Part shown: positions 12,801 through 25,640 of the stretch, in pieces
Numbering within the stretch: the first letter of the stretch is position 1
How the letters are laid out: the number at the start of each line of letters is the position of its first letter
Assembly: GCF_003597395.2 (NCBI RefSeq)
Contig: NC_133770.1
Coordinates: forward strand, 27,102,537-27,166,536
Reading direction: 5' to 3'
Length of the DNA: 64,000 nucleotides
From: Chelonoidis abingdonii
Lineage: Eukaryota; Chordata; Testudines; Testudinidae
Notes under the pieces: generated by a model
The model's database searches: none
What the model saw: only the letters and a program-made list of their open reading frames with translations
Told to the model about the DNA's origin: nothing
Position numbers and translations under genes: made by a program

Positions 12801-14387
12801 TCTACCTGAAAGGTCACATGCATACAGAACACTGTCCGTGCAATCAGGACACTGAGTTATTTACAGAGCTCAGTAAAAAAAAAAAAAAAAAAAGTTGCAT
12901 TGTTAGACTGCATGTAATGACATCATGGAAAGGCATCAGCCTAAGAATGATTACAACTGAGCTTTGCTGAACCCCTGTAGGAACGGGATTCAGCACGCAT
13001 GGAGATTAAAGCCTTGTGCAATCACTGCCTTGCGATCACATGAAATTTCACATCAGTTGGGGTGATGAATGGTTTACATAATGTGAATCACAGTCTAATT
13101 GTGAGTTTGATTGCATCTACTGTTGTTCTGATCACACCACCACCACCCCCAGAGTGGAGCCTTGAACTAAGCCATTCTACAGTGGTAAAAGGAGATGGGA
13201 AAGTTGTGCAGCATAAAAGGAAAGTGACATCTCGCAAGCTGTATGTTGCTGAGCAATTAAACTGCTACAGGTAGTGTATGTGTTGACATCATCAAGGAGG
13301 GCAATTAAAGCAACACCTCATCCATCAATGGAAATACATTATTTCTGAAACTGGCAGCCTACCAGGAGACCCAGATGAGAGGCCTTGTTGCTCATAAAGA
13401 AGCAGCGTTCCAAACAGCAGGAAGAAGCTAACCCACAATTCCAGAATGAATTGGCAGAAAGGCCAATATTCTGAGTCCCCAAAACATCTAAGAGTAGGGC
13501 TCAGTCATGGCTTTGCCATAAGCCCTGTGCACAGAGTAACATATTGTTGCATTGCCCCAGGAGTAAACTATGTGCTGCTCCATGCACAAACTCCTTGTGC
13601 CTACACTTGTTGGTGTAACTCCATTGTCTTCAATGGAGCTACTCCTGATTTGCACCTATATAACTGTGGAAAATCAGTCCCCTGGAATTTAAAAGTAAGT
13701 GCCTATGATGTTCTGGACACACTTACTTGTGGATGCTGTACAATACATGGCAGGTGCAGCAATGCCTGCTTTGTGTGCTAACTGTACCACTACTTTTAGT
13801 AATAGTGACCAATTTCAGAGGTTCTAGAGACCAAGGAATAGAGTGAGGTGAAGAAAGTTCCGTTAAGGGAAAAGTCTGCCTAGTTGCAAACAAATTGTTG
13901 CCAATAAAAAAGCAAATGGTGCTCTGTGCAAGATGGCTTGCACTGCTATCTTCTAGGGTTAGGGGGGCAGAGTGTTGAGCAGCTCCACTTCTATTACGCA
14001 GCTGAAACCTGTAGACTGTAATAGTCATGGTGTAGCCATTCCCTGCTGTACTACACCCCCAAACCAACCTCTGTGCTGCCTCCAATGTAGGGGATATAAA
14101 GGTCCTGCTGTCCTTCCTCTCAGGCTACGGGGTGGGAAGCATTCTGGTTTTAAATCTGTGCAAAACTTCTGTGGTTTCACATGAGTTTGTCCCTCTTTCC
14201 CCCAACCCTGCCTGCCTCACATATTTAAGAGTGAGTAAGAGGTGATGATGAACCTGAAATTCAGTTTGGTTTTCACCTAATTTTGTATCTGAAACGTAAT
14301 GCAGGCCAGGTTCTTTTGAAAAGTTTATAAACCTTAGCAAATACTCTGACAAACCCAGCCTAAGGTTCAAGTTTACAACAAAACTAG
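9898..14387. other. No gene seen; scattered short palindromic repeats
   Basis: It contains a half-palindrome with AGCTGGTGTAAATCAGCATAG (about 10256-10320), a GCCCATGGACTTCAGTGG palindromic unit (about 11740-11795) and an A-run at about 12877-12894. Frames of up to about 120 codons lack any recognisable domain. Confidence 0.55.
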
Positions 14388-14395
14388 GTTTAATG

Positions 14396-14802
14396 CAGTG
14401 ATCCCCAAACTTTTGAGGGTCACACCCCTCCTTACCCCTTCCTCCTCCTTCCTTTCCCCCTCCCCCCCATCTGGGAGTGGGACCACAGCTCCTGGGGTGG
14501 GGAACATGGATGGGGTGAGGAGGCCAAGGCTTAGGTCACAGCTGGGGGCGGGTCTGAGGCCAGGAGCAGAGCCAGGAACAGAGCTGCAGCCAGGGGCCAA
14601 GGCTGGGGGGCGGGGCTGGGACAGGGGCTGGGAGCCAGGGCTGTCATTGGGGACGGGGCTGGAGCAGAGCTGGGAGTGGAGCGAGGCTAGGTGCCACTCC
14701 CTCCCCTCCCCATGGGGGCTGCCCCAGGCCCCATTGCACACATCCCCCAAATGTTTCACTGCATCCCTAGGGGGGGCATGCCCTACAGTTTGGGGACATC
14801 TG
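14396..14802. mobile_element. hAT-type MITE with GC-rich degenerate core
   Basis: The left end CAGTGATCCCCAAACTTT pairs with the right end AGTTTGGGGACATCTG. Flanks GTTTAATG and GCTTAATG match at 7 of 8 positions, as for a hAT duplication. The core (about 14520-14690) is a degenerate repeat of GGAGCAGAGCCAGG-like units. Open frames on both strands here are products of that composition. Confidence 0.75.
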
Positions 14803-14810
14803 GCTTAATG

Positions 14811-16336
14811 TGACTCTGTTGGTTTTTGCCAACATTTTGCACAGCTCTTAATCATGTGCCCCAAGTGAGTGAATCTCAGCTCCTTTGTTTGGAAAGACAA
14901 TCTCTCATGAATCTTCTTGCAAACATGTAAGTGTTCAGCTGGATTTCTTTTGTTTTATTTTTTAAGTGACAAACTTCAGAAATCAGTTGGCAGGAACATT
15001 TACTTGGAGAGTGCTCTAGGTTCTGCTAACCTGGAAAGAACATATGACTACCTTCTTGCTCAGTTAAAATCTCTCCTCTGGAGGGTCTTAGGTTAGGAGT
15101 CAGGCTTCATGATGTGGCCAATGCGCCACTATAACAGTGAAGATTGTTTTCTGTTTTTCTGGAGAGTTAGAAGAAAAGATAATAAGCCCAAACAGTCCAA
15201 AACAAATGCCCCATCCCGTAAATGCACATAAAACTATGCACACTTGACAAAACATGACAAAATTCAAATCCTCTCTATGGCAATTATCTGGCTCCACCAC
15301 TACAGTATCTGAGTACCTCACAATCTTGAAAGCCTATATCCTCCCAGCACACATATGAGGTAGGGGCATACTGTTGTCCCCACGTCATAGATAAAAACTG
15401 AAGCACAGAGAGATGAAGGACTTCCCCACGGTCACACAGGAAGTCTGTGGTAGAGCACAGAATTGAAACCAAATCTCTGGAGTCCTAGGCTAGAACCTGA
15501 ACTACTGGACAGAGCCTGGACTCCAGCCCTTCACTTGCACAGCTGACCAAGTATAAAGAGTGGAGGGAAAAATAGGTCACATTATTTCAAGAGCTGCCGT
15601 AACTTATTTCCCCATCCTGGAACAAAAGAGGAACTATGTCTTGGTGGGAAGGGTGTCTCTCAGGGATAATGCCCTCCAGGACTACTCCTGGGGCAGCTGA
15701 GTTTAGTGTGCCTACCAACACCATGTATCCCTTTGTTAGCCATGAAAAATCAATCTGATCATAACCAAAGCAGCACCACTCATTCTCAGAGTACAGTGTT
15801 AGCGTCACTCTGGCTGATATCATGAGTAAAGGTGGCAGAATCTGACCCTTTATTCTGTAGACAGTTACAAGCAAATCTGTTCTGTAGTTTAGGAGTATCA
15901 AGGGGGAGAGTTAAGATTACTTTTACAGATGTTAGGGCTTGTGTCTAACCTTTCCAATTTACAAAGGCCTTTATTTTAGCACCTGAGATTTTAGGCAGAC
16001 ACATTATAGTAAGCTCCATGGGTTAGTGTTTGAGAAGTGCTTTGTGATCCTTGCATGAAAGGATGTACATAGTAGATGCAAAGTATTAGTTAATTATGAA
16101 TGTTATTAATAAGCTCTAATTTGCAGCCTCACACAAGTAAAACTTCCACAGAAGTCACTGAGAGTTTTACCCAGGCAAGGACTGTATGATCTGGTCCATT
16201 ATTATTATTCCTTAAGCCCCATATCCTGTGCCTCAATCTCTATGGATACAGAGGGCCCAAAAAGCTGGGGAAGCCAGACTTGGAGAGCTTGCAAGGGGGA
16301 CCCGCACTAGCTCATGGTGAAGAAGGGATTTCTGTG
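14811..16336. other. No gene seen apart from a MIR fragment
   Basis: Unique sequence around the MIR remnant at 15330-15515. No exon was recognised. Confidence 0.55.
15330..15515 (-). mobile_element. MIR/CORE-SINE fragment
   Basis: Read on this strand it carries the reversed MIR core: ACTGAAGCACAGAGAGATGA, then CCACGGTCACACAGGAAGT and GTAGAGCACAGAATTGAAACC. Diverged, so old. Confidence 0.75.
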
Positions 16337-16343
16337 TGTAAGT

Positions 16344-16900
16344 ATCAGAGGGGTAGCCGTGTTAGTCTGAATCTGTAAAAGCAGCAGAGAATCCTGTGGC
16401 ACCTTATAGACTAACAGAGCATTTCTTGGATCATGAGCTTTCGTGGATGAATACCCACTTCGTCAGATGAATGTAGTGGAAATTCAGGGCCGGTATATAC
16501 TATGCTAGCAAGCAAGCTAGAGATAATGGGTTAGTTCAATCAGGGAGAATGAGGCCCTGTTCTAGCAGTTGAGGTGTGAAAACCAAAGGAGAGAGAACTG
16601 GATCTGTAGTTGGCAAGCCATTCACAGTCTTTGTTCACTCTGGAGCTGATGGTCTCAAATTTGCAGATGAATTGAAGCTCAGTAGTTTCTCTTTGAAGTC
16701 TGGTCCTGAAGTGTTTTTGCTGCAGGAGGCCACCTAAGGTCTGTATTAGTGTGCCAGGGAAGTTTGAGCGCTGTCCTACAGGTTTTGTATATTGCCTTCC
16801 TAAATCTGATTTGTTGTCCATTTATCCTTTTCCGTAGAGACTGTCCAGTTTGGCCGATGTACATAGCACAGGGGCATGCTGGCATATGATGGCGTATATT
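16344..16900 (-). mobile_element. Penelope-like element, 5'-truncated copy (left arm of an inverted pair)
   Basis: On the minus strand a frame (about 16963 to 16679) carries a GIY-YIG-type endonuclease signature: residues MYIGQTGQSLRKRINGQ followed by a conserved Arg. This is the endonuclease found at the C terminus of Penelope-like retroelements. The frame decays further on. The element ends at 16344 with the turtle tail that reads TATCAGAGGGGTAGCCGTGT on the plus strand. It meets an oppositely oriented copy near 16.9 kb. Confidence 0.75.
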
Positions 16901-17664
16901 ACATGGACAATGATCCAACACTTTCACAGGCCTTGTGGCAGGCCAATCCTTGCCCACAGACAACCTGCCAACCTGAAAGTATTCTCACCAGCAATGCACA
17001 CCGCACCATACGTAGCTCTAGCTTAGGAACCAATCCATGCACAAACCCGATGCCAACTCTTGCCCACATATCTACACCGGACACCATCACAGGACCTAAC
17101 CAGATCAGCCACACCATCACCGGTTCATTCACCTGCACGTCCACCAATGTAATATACGCCATCATATGCCAGCAATGCCCCTCGCTGCTATGTACATCGG
17201 CCAAACTGGACAGTCTCTACGGAAAAAGGATAAATGGACACAAATCAGATATTAGGAATGGCAATATACAAAAACCTGTAGAGAAGCACTTCAACCTCCC
17301 TGGCCCACTATAGCAACCTTAAGGTGGCATCCCAGCAAAAAACTTCAGGACCAGATTAAGAGAACTGCTGAGCTTCAATCATCTGCAATTGAGACCATCA
17401 GCTCAGGATTGAACAAAGACTGTGAATGGTGCCAACTACAGATCCAGTTCTCTTCCCTTGGTTTTCACACCTCAACTGCTTAGAACAGGGCCTCATTCTC
17501 CCTGATTGAACTAACCTCGTTATCTCTAGCTTGCTTGCTAGCATATGTATACCGGCCCCTGGAAATTTCCACTACATTCATCTGACGAAGTGGGTATTCA
17601 TCCACGAAAGCTCATGATCCAAAACGTCTGTTAGTCTATAAGGTGCCACAGGATTCTCTGCTGC
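16900..17664 (+). mobile_element. Penelope-like element, 5'-truncated copy (right arm of an inverted pair)
   Basis: The frame from about 16876 to 17313 gives the region before the GIY-YIG domain (a VIYAIICQQCPS segment) and then a mutated version of the same endonuclease (KRINGHKSDIRNGN). Downstream it mirrors the left arm, ending with CGAAAGCTCATGATCC and AAGGTGCCACAGGATTCTCT. It stops about 40 bases short of the tail seen in the left arm. GTGTAAG occurs just outside both ends of the pair (16337-16343 and 17665-17671). Confidence 0.75.
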
Positions 17665-17671
17665 GTGTAAG

Positions 17672-18518
17672 ATGAGCCAGGAAAATTGAAGGGTCATGGT
17701 ACATGGATTCCTGACTACACAACCCCATTATTTATCACAGCACCCAGTGGAGAAGGAAGGACTGCATCTATAAAAGAACAGCTCTGCTCACACTGCATGA
17801 GAGATATTTGTTCCTCCCAAACCACACTGACTGCACAAGACCTGGGTTTCGCACAAGCAGAAAGAACTTGGCCTTAAGTAACAGAGGACTTTTTTGCTAA
17901 AGCTTTGCTCAGTAACTGATCATTACCTGTTCTAAACTTGCCTTACCTCCCGGGGCACCTTCCATTTCTTGTAAGTCATGGTTCAGCAGGACAGCAACAA
18001 ATTCAACTGCTGTAGAAAAGTTTTCCTGGTTTTTTTCTATTGTTGCTGGTGTCAAAAGAGGAATCCTAAGCCCCACTATTGCCTTCCTAGCACAGACAGA
18101 TCTATTATAAATTTCCCATTTCTCTAACACTCAGTCTGGCTGGTACTATGAAGAACTTTAACCACTTTAAATATTTAAGACAAGAGGATTTTTTTTCTCT
18201 ATAGTGCAATTCATTTTTTCCCCTTCAAATTCATCAGGTGGAGAAGCCACTTAGCACTCCAGACGATATACAGGCAATTGGTTATGATAGGCTTATGTTA
18301 GTTCAGTCTAATTTCTAGTGAGATGTGCAAGCTCCTACATTTAGCATGGTATTAAGTGGCAGCAAATGCATGTCAAGGGTCAGATGCTCAGCAAGTGTAA
18401 ATTGCCATAGCTTCACTGATCGACCAAAGACAATTTACACCAGCTGAGAATCTGGTTCTAAGGAGCCTGAAAATGTCAGCAGATACTGTTTAAGAGGATT
18501 GTGTATGCTAGATTGTCT
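17672..18518. other. No gene seen; one short palindromic repeat
   Basis: Unique sequence plus a palindromic unit at 18377-18455, with arms near GTGTAAATTG and CAATTTACAC. Confidence 0.55.
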
Positions 18519-18809
18519 TAGGCTACATATACACTAGAGAGATTACAGTGGCACAGCTATGCTGACGCAGCTGCACTGCTGTAAGATTTCTCGTGCAGCC
18601 TCTCTATACTGATGGGAGAGAACTCTCCCTTCAACATAATTATCCACCCCCAACGAGCTATGTCAGTGGGAGAAGTTTTCCTGCCAACATAGTAGTGTTC
18701 ATTTTAGCACTTATGCTGGTGTAACTTATGTCGCTTGAGCAGTGGACTGTTCACACTCCTGAGTGACATAAGTTTTGCTGACATGAGTGGTACTACAGAC
18801 ATAGCCTTA
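18519..18809. mobile_element. MITE with GGCTACAT...ATAGCC ends
   Basis: The ends TTAGGCTACATATACACT and TACAGACATAGCCTTA are inverted relatives. The interior has mirrored AGTGGCACAGC-type and GTAACTTATG-type segments. It is related in its ends to the elements at 7149 and 62661. The flanking duplication is unclear. Confidence 0.55.
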
Positions 18810-18950
18810 CTCAACACTCTGCAAGCGTATAATGCTTATTAGGTATAAAAAGCCAATAAAAAAGTGTGTGCAGACTTAATTTTACAAAAATAAACATTTA
18901 AAGACTGATTTACTGGTTTAATAAAGAACTGTGAGTTTAAGTGTCTAGAT

Positions 18951-19122
18951 CAGGGGTTCTCAAACTGGGGGTCATGAGGTTATTAAATGGGGGGTCGCGA
19001 GCTGTCATCCTCCACCCCAAACCCCACTTGCCTCCATGTGTGTGTTTAATTTATTCCGGGGGCCGCACTCAGAGGCTTGCTGTGTGAAAGGGGTCGCCAG
19101 TAAAAAAGTTAGTGACCCATTG
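18951..19122. mobile_element. hAT-type MITE
   Basis: It begins CAGGGGTTCTCAAACT, a classic hAT terminal sequence. A perfect 8-bp duplication GTCTAGAT flanks it (18943-18950 and 19123-19130). Confidence 0.85.
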
Positions 19123-20520
19123 GTCTAGATCCCTTTTTCTAGATGCTTTTTCTGCCTAGATCTGAATATGTGCTTTCGATGTGCTGGTAGTCAACCAGAA
19201 TGCTTTGCACTTGGCATTTTCAGGTCCACTACAGGGTATAATTTAGTATAAATTGTATAAATCTGAGTGTGGAATTAGCTTTACTCTTTTGGGACAAGGG
19301 GTTTATTTGTTAACAGGAAATTAAAACCAGCAGATCCCTAGTAGCTACTGAAATATGCATTGATGCAACTGCTTGGAAGGAAAAAATTGTGCTGAACTAT
19401 TTTTCATTGTTGAGAATCCAATTAGTCAACAGATGAAACATACTAAACGTAGCAGATCTGCAACTTTCTGAACTCATCTTTCAGAGGTAGCTTAACAGAA
19501 GAAGTTAGAAATGGATATTGAACACACTGAGGTCTGCTTTCTTGATTGTGATTATTATTCTAGCAAGAAGTCTAGTGAGAATTGTTTTCTTTGTGCCTCA
19601 TATACACAATGAGTAATGACACTTCTCATGTGAGTAAGGAGAGCAGGGTTTGGCCTGATGAGCAGAGGGGATGAAAAATTGTGGATCTGGATAGTAAGAA
19701 AGCCACATCAATCATCCTTCTGAGGCAGATACCCCACTTTGGGTGTTCTGTGGGTATTGTAGCCCATAGGGAAGGAAGACTGGATATGGCCAGGATGACT
19801 CCTACTCTTCGCAGCATTGACCCCCAACAACCCAAACAGTTTTTTCCTGAGTAAGATAATTCTGACTCAATCAGTGCTGCCAAAGATTCCTCTTCTTGAT
19901 GTAACCTAGAAGAACACCCCCTAGATCAGGAATAGTAGGGAGCTGGTGCAAGTTGGGACAAAGCATGAGGGTATAGGATGTCTGAAGGGACTGGCCTGAC
20001 TTTTAGTGGACTTCAGGCAATCCACAGGCTCCTGGAGCCCTCCCACATTCTGCAGGCGCAGAAATGGTTAGATAACTTCTCAAATGCAAACTCATGGAGT
20101 TTCTGCCTCCTTACATGGCCATAAACTTCAAAGGGACTGATCTGAACAACGATGTTTAATACTCACTCGCAGATGTTGTTTGATTTCTCATAAGACATTG
20201 GTGTACAACTCATACCCCGAGCCGTAAACAAAGCACAATTCACTTGCTTAGTATCCTGATGGAAAAATCTAGTGAGATGCAAACTCAGCTCAACACCTCA
20301 TGCCAGTTGTGCTCGTGATATAAATCACAGAGCCTTCATCCTGGACCATCTTGCGTTCATGAAAACCAAAGAGCTTCTGAGAGGTAGCCAGTCAACCCAG
20401 ACTGACTCATTAATGAAAGCTGCATTAAATTAAACAGCAATATAAAAAGTTACATGATATCTGAAACTCTAACACAAGGCTATGATGATTGCTTTACCAA
20501 AGTAACTGTCCATCATACAG

Positions 20521-20568
<48 letters not shown>
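20521..20568. repeat. Compound (TG)n(AG)n microsatellite
   Basis: GT repeats pass directly into AG repeats. Confidence 0.95.
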
Positions 20569-21213
20569 AACCACAACACATGTATAGGTCATTCTGATAC
20601 TGCATTATAGTCAATCAGTTAAACATGAATCGTTGACCATGTTAAATGAATTGCAAATCATAATCATCTAACTAGCAACAAGGCATTCATTTCAGATGAC
20701 CTAGATGGATTGCATAAAGAGTTATTAAATAATACAAGAATACAAGTTACAAGTTAAAATCACTGGAACTCTTTTCTGGTTGAGCGCATTCTTCATAGAT
20801 GTCATAAGAAGTCTGCAGCTGAAATCATGAAGAGTTCTACCAGGTGTGAGAGCCTCCCTCTCAGAAATTGGATAAACAGAGGATATTCCATGTGCAGACA
20901 ATCAGTAACACATTATAGATATTGCAACATTATGGCAACTGGCTATGAAAATCCTAGTGATGCCCTTGGATTGATGATGGAGCTTGAGGAGTAATAGGAT
21001 GAGTTATGTCTCATTGGAAGGACTAATTTTAAATATTGACACAGATTGTTTTTTGTAAATTAATGGAAACCAACAAGGAAATCATCAGTGTTTCACTGCA
21101 GAGAGCTCAGTGAAGATCTCTGTTCAATATGCATTCAAGAAAGTAAATAAAGTGTTAGGATGTAAAAGCATGGGATACAAAATATTATATCATCATTCAT
21201 CTGGAACACAGAG

Positions 21214-21281
21214 TGAAACCCTGGCCCTATTGAAGCCAATGGGAGTTTTGCCATTAACTTAATAGGGCCAGGACTTCACCC
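21214..21281. repeat. Imperfect palindromic interspersed repeat
   Basis: The arms TGAAACCCTGGCCCTATT and AATAGGGCCAGGACTTCA face each other across AATGGGAGTTTTGCCATT. Same general family as 2585 and 59403. Confidence 0.7.
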
Positions 21282-23984
21282 ACTGTGTTCATTCTGTGTC
21301 CCTGGTGTCAATGCCAATGTAATTGATGTTCTTTGAGCCAGCCACCTCAAGAGTCTGAAATCTCAGGAATAATCTGTGACAAATGGCCATGGTTGTGTAA
21401 ATATAAACTGTTTTGCACTGTTAGGGCCCAATCCAAATCTCATCTAAATCAATGGTAAAACTCATTGACTTCAGTATCTTTTGGAGACTTCATGTACAAT
21501 CATCTGACCTTGAAAGTCAAGAAAGGCCTGAATTTGGCTCCATATGTTTAAGAAATCCAAATACTTTTGAGACTAAAATCTCCCTACATGGTATTCCTTT
21601 ATGGTTTCAGCTCCTCAGGGAATTACTCTTTTCGTGTCACTAAGAAAAAAAAGTTGAATTGGCAATTTATATTTGGCATTTGATAAAGTAAATTACTACA
21701 GTAAACAGTCTGAAATTAATTAATTTAGGCAGAGAACAAAGAATGGTTAAGGTTGAAAATCAAATTCAATTTAAAAATGGAGTAATTGACTTAGAAGTTG
21801 ATTATGTTAAATTTCATCCAAACCTAATCAAAGATTTAAATGTGACTTTAAATTACTTTGAATTTAGATATGCTGGTTTTTTGCTAAGCAGATAAAAGAC
21901 ATTTGAAGATGGATCCAAGTTCAAATCCTAGACTACAGGGTCAGAGGTCATATAGTCATTGGTCCATGGGCTAAGAGAGGGTGTTTGTTGTGGTTTAACT
22001 CTATCCTGAGTTGAAATTTTCAATTATACAAAGTGGCAGAAACTTAGTTTTGACCTACATATGTTCAATCGTTCTTAAAAGACAGCATGGAAGGGAGGAA
22101 TGGTGTGAACTGAGTCTGGCCTAAAAGAACTGATTATTGGAGGTTCTCAAGGGTCCTGGTGAGTTTATAATATTGTTACAGTAACAGACCAAAACATTCT
22201 TAACACAAGAGGTAATTTTCTTATATGGGACACTTGATGCTTCTTTTGAGTAGTTGATTTTGGTGAATCCAAGCTGACACCTTTCTGGACCTGGATTTTC
22301 TAGGATAATATACTTGCATATGGCAGGGTGCCCTAGACAGCATCATGGCCATCACTACCATCGGCACATGCTGAGATGCTGAGATTTATCAATACATCAT
22401 CTTTTTTCTGACCGTGCATGATGTTCTGACCACACCAGACAAGAAGAGGGAGCTAGACGATGTCATCATCTCCTTGCTGCATCTTGACCAAATCCTGAAA
22501 CGTGGATTTAACTTTCCTACTATATTTCCTTCATTAGTGGGTTGGTTTCCAGTTTCCAGCCCCACCTTATTATCTCTCTTTTTCCCTTTTGACTAATAAG
22601 AATCCTGTTTAGCCAGCCAAGACAGATATAACTTTGCAATCCTTTGCTGTGACCAGCTTAAAAGTTATTCCAAAGCAGCCCAATCTGTGATGAAAGAGAG
22701 TCTATGGTAGCCTCAGAAAATAAGAATCTCTTATATTAGTTCTAAGAATCTTATAACTTTTCCTACTTGAAAAATGATGTCCTTTCATTTGTTAATGTAC
22801 TAACACATGTATTGCCTAGCACTGTAAATTCCTCAAGACTAGATTTGGAGTAGCAGTTTTAGTACAGCATACAGGATTAATTAGTATACATACATTTATG
22901 CATACTCCAGACATACAAAGAAGTTTCTTAATGTATTAACTACTTCTATTACATTGATTATCCATAGTAGACAATCCATAATGTAACTGTAAATCACTGG
23001 ATCTCTTATTTTTTTAGTAATGGAACATGTCAGGTAAAACTTCTATTGAAAAACCAGTGGCATAGAACTGAACAGGAGCTGATCAGCAGATTCTACTCTC
23101 ATTTATACCAATATAAGTCAGAAGTAACTCCTTTGATATCAGTGGCATTACACCACTATGAAAGCAGGACCAAAGAGAACATACACAAGCCCTGAGTAAG
23201 GACTTCAGGATTTGGCCCAATAATAAGATAATTTAGTACAATAACATATAACTACAAGTAATATCCAAAAAGCATTTTATGTAACTGCAATTCCAGTACT
23301 CAGATTACATTGTCTATTTAAAGGAAGCAGCTTTCTTTTAACAAGTGACCACATACCACTTACCAGATACATGGAGGTGACCTCACAGCAAGATAAAGAA
23401 CCAAACTGACTATATAAAGATATAGGGACACTGGAAATAAAGTGTCCAATTGACAAAAGACTTTCCCAAATGCAGACTGAAGGTCACATCATCAATTCTT
23501 AGCTTCAATCATAAAATTGAAATGCAAAAAGATAAGACATTTGGCAGGTCCACTGTGTCTGGATTTGTCCAGAATCATCAAAAACAACATGACTTCTGTC
23601 CAGAATGGGACTGAGGCATTGTCACAGCTGAAAAAGAAGCACAACCCAACTAATTTTGGAAGAAAATGAAAACTAGCATGCTTGAAGCTACCAAAGTACA
23701 CAATCTGAAAAGTCAGCATTGACCCACACTATGGTTAATGGAGAAGGTGTTTGAGCCGGTGAAAAAACTATGCAGAGTGAAAGAGAGTGACTCGGAGATT
23801 GACGAATGTAGCAGAGTATACAAGGAACTGAGCAGACAGATTTAAAGGCAGACTAGATGAGACAAGAGTGAGGAAATGTGCAAAATGTGAGGAATTTGAG
23901 AATAGTAATAATACAAAGGGAATGTTTCAAAGTGGTCAGGCTTCATACTGAAAAGTTTTCCGTCGTGATCAAGCATAATAAGAG

Positions 23985-25640
23985 ATCATAATGGCAGAGT
24001 TCTTCCCGAAGTTGATGATGTTAAATGCAGATGGAGAGATTACTGTGCCAATCTGTATGCCTCATCAGAGCCATTTAGAGTACAGGACAACAGAAAAGAG
24101 TCCGGAGCCGAAGCCATCAATCCTGCAAGAAGAAGTGGCACATGCTATTATGAAAATGAAGCCTCAGAAAGCACCAGCACTTGATAACTTACCAGCAGAA
24201 CTGCTAAAAGCAATTGGTGACTGGGATATTGATCTAATGTGGAAAATTTGCAATGGGGTCTGGGTGACTAAACCTTGGTTGGATGACCTGATGAAGGGAA
24301 TCTTTCTGCCCTTACCAAAGAAACTGGATATAACAGAGTGCAGTAACTATAGTACCATCTCCCTGATACCGTATGTGAGCAAAGTGGCGCTGTACATAAT
24401 TCAGGATTCCATGAAGTGAATTATAGAAGCAGTGCCACATCAACAAGCTGGTTTTAGAGACAGTCAAAGCACATATGATCAAAATATGAATATCTCTTAT
24501 ATTATTGAAAAATGCACGCAGTATAATCACCCATGAATTATGTGTTTTAGTGAGTATTCCAAAGCACTTGAAGCCATCTGATATGACCATTTCTGGAGGA
24601 TACTGGCAGACGTGGGGATTCCAAAGCATCTCACTGAACTCATTGCAAGTCTCTACTGTCAACAACAGATCACGGTGTAAAGAACAGCATTGATAGTGAG
24701 TAGTTTTTCAATGAGACTGCACTCTGTCCCCAAGTATTTTCAACATGTATACAGAATTAATTATGAGCCAATTCCTGGAAAGTTTGATAACATGGAAGGA
24801 GCTGGGATTTCCATTGGTGGACACCACTTAATTGACCTCAGATATGTTGATGATACAATGCTCTTTGCTGCAACCATCAATGCAGTGCAATGAATGTTGG
24901 AGTCTGTAAAGAGAGTTAGTAAGGAATATGGACTATCCTGGCATGCAGTGAATATGAAATTCACGTATGCTGGCACAGTCAATAATAGGATAGAAGCAAG
25001 CATCACAATTAACAGTTAAACTACAAAGTCAGTAGATGAATTTAATTATCTGGGGTCACATATATCAAACCGAGGAGGCTGCTCCAAAGAACTCAGAAGA
25101 AGACTGGAAATGGCTCACTCAGCCAGGAGCCTCCCTTAAAAAGTGTGGAAAAACTGTGGAATATCAAAATATACGAAGGTTTGACTGGTGAAAAGCTTAA
25201 TTATTTTTCATAGTTACTTATGGCTGGGATTCCTGGGAAACTAATTCTGCTGACAAGAGGAAAATTGAAGCCTCTGAGATGTGGTACTGGTAAAGACTGT
25301 TGCATATCCCCTGCATGGAAAAGACAACAAATGCTTATTAGTTATAGAACTGGAGAGAAGTGGACTCTGCCCTCAGAAATCAACAGGTGCAAATTTATGT
25401 ACTTTGGTCACATCAGCCATAGAGATAGAAATAACCTTGAGAAAGTTATCGTGGAAGGCATGGTGGCAGATCGTTGCACTAGGGGTTGACCAGCAAGGAG
25501 ATGGATAGATGGTGTGTGCCAGATCACTGGGAAATCAGCTGCTGAATGTGTAATGTTAGTGGTGGATTGAAAAGGCTTCTGAAAATTCTGCTATGATGTC
25601 ACTAATATTCAGACATGAGTAAATGGACTTTACTTACTTA
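23985..25640 (+). pseudogene. Degraded RTE-type LINE reverse transcriptase and C-terminal region
   Basis: Successive + frames match the order of an RTE/BovB-type reverse transcriptase. First comes an AP.LDNLPAELLKAIGDWD-like segment, then ECSNYSTISLIPYVSKV and QQAGFRDSQSTYDQ. The catalytic-site relative LRYVDDTMLFAA (about 24835-24870) follows, then EFNYLGSHISNRGGCSKELR, and finally an RRWIDGVCQITGKSA-like C terminus near 25500. Many stops and frameshifts separate these blocks, so it is inactive. The endonuclease part is absent or unrecognisable. Assignment to RTE rather than another non-LTR clade is from motif recall. Confidence 0.75.

Larger units (their letters stand above)
19131..23740. 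other. No gene seen
   Basis: AT-rich unique sequence with one compound microsatellite (20521-20568) and one clear palindromic unit (21214-21281). No exon, RNA gene or large element was recognised. Confidence 0.55.

Noticed and set aside
14373..14808. Overlapping 128- and 136-codon frames on opposite strands
   Set aside because: Both fall in the degenerate GC-rich core of the MITE at 14396-14802.
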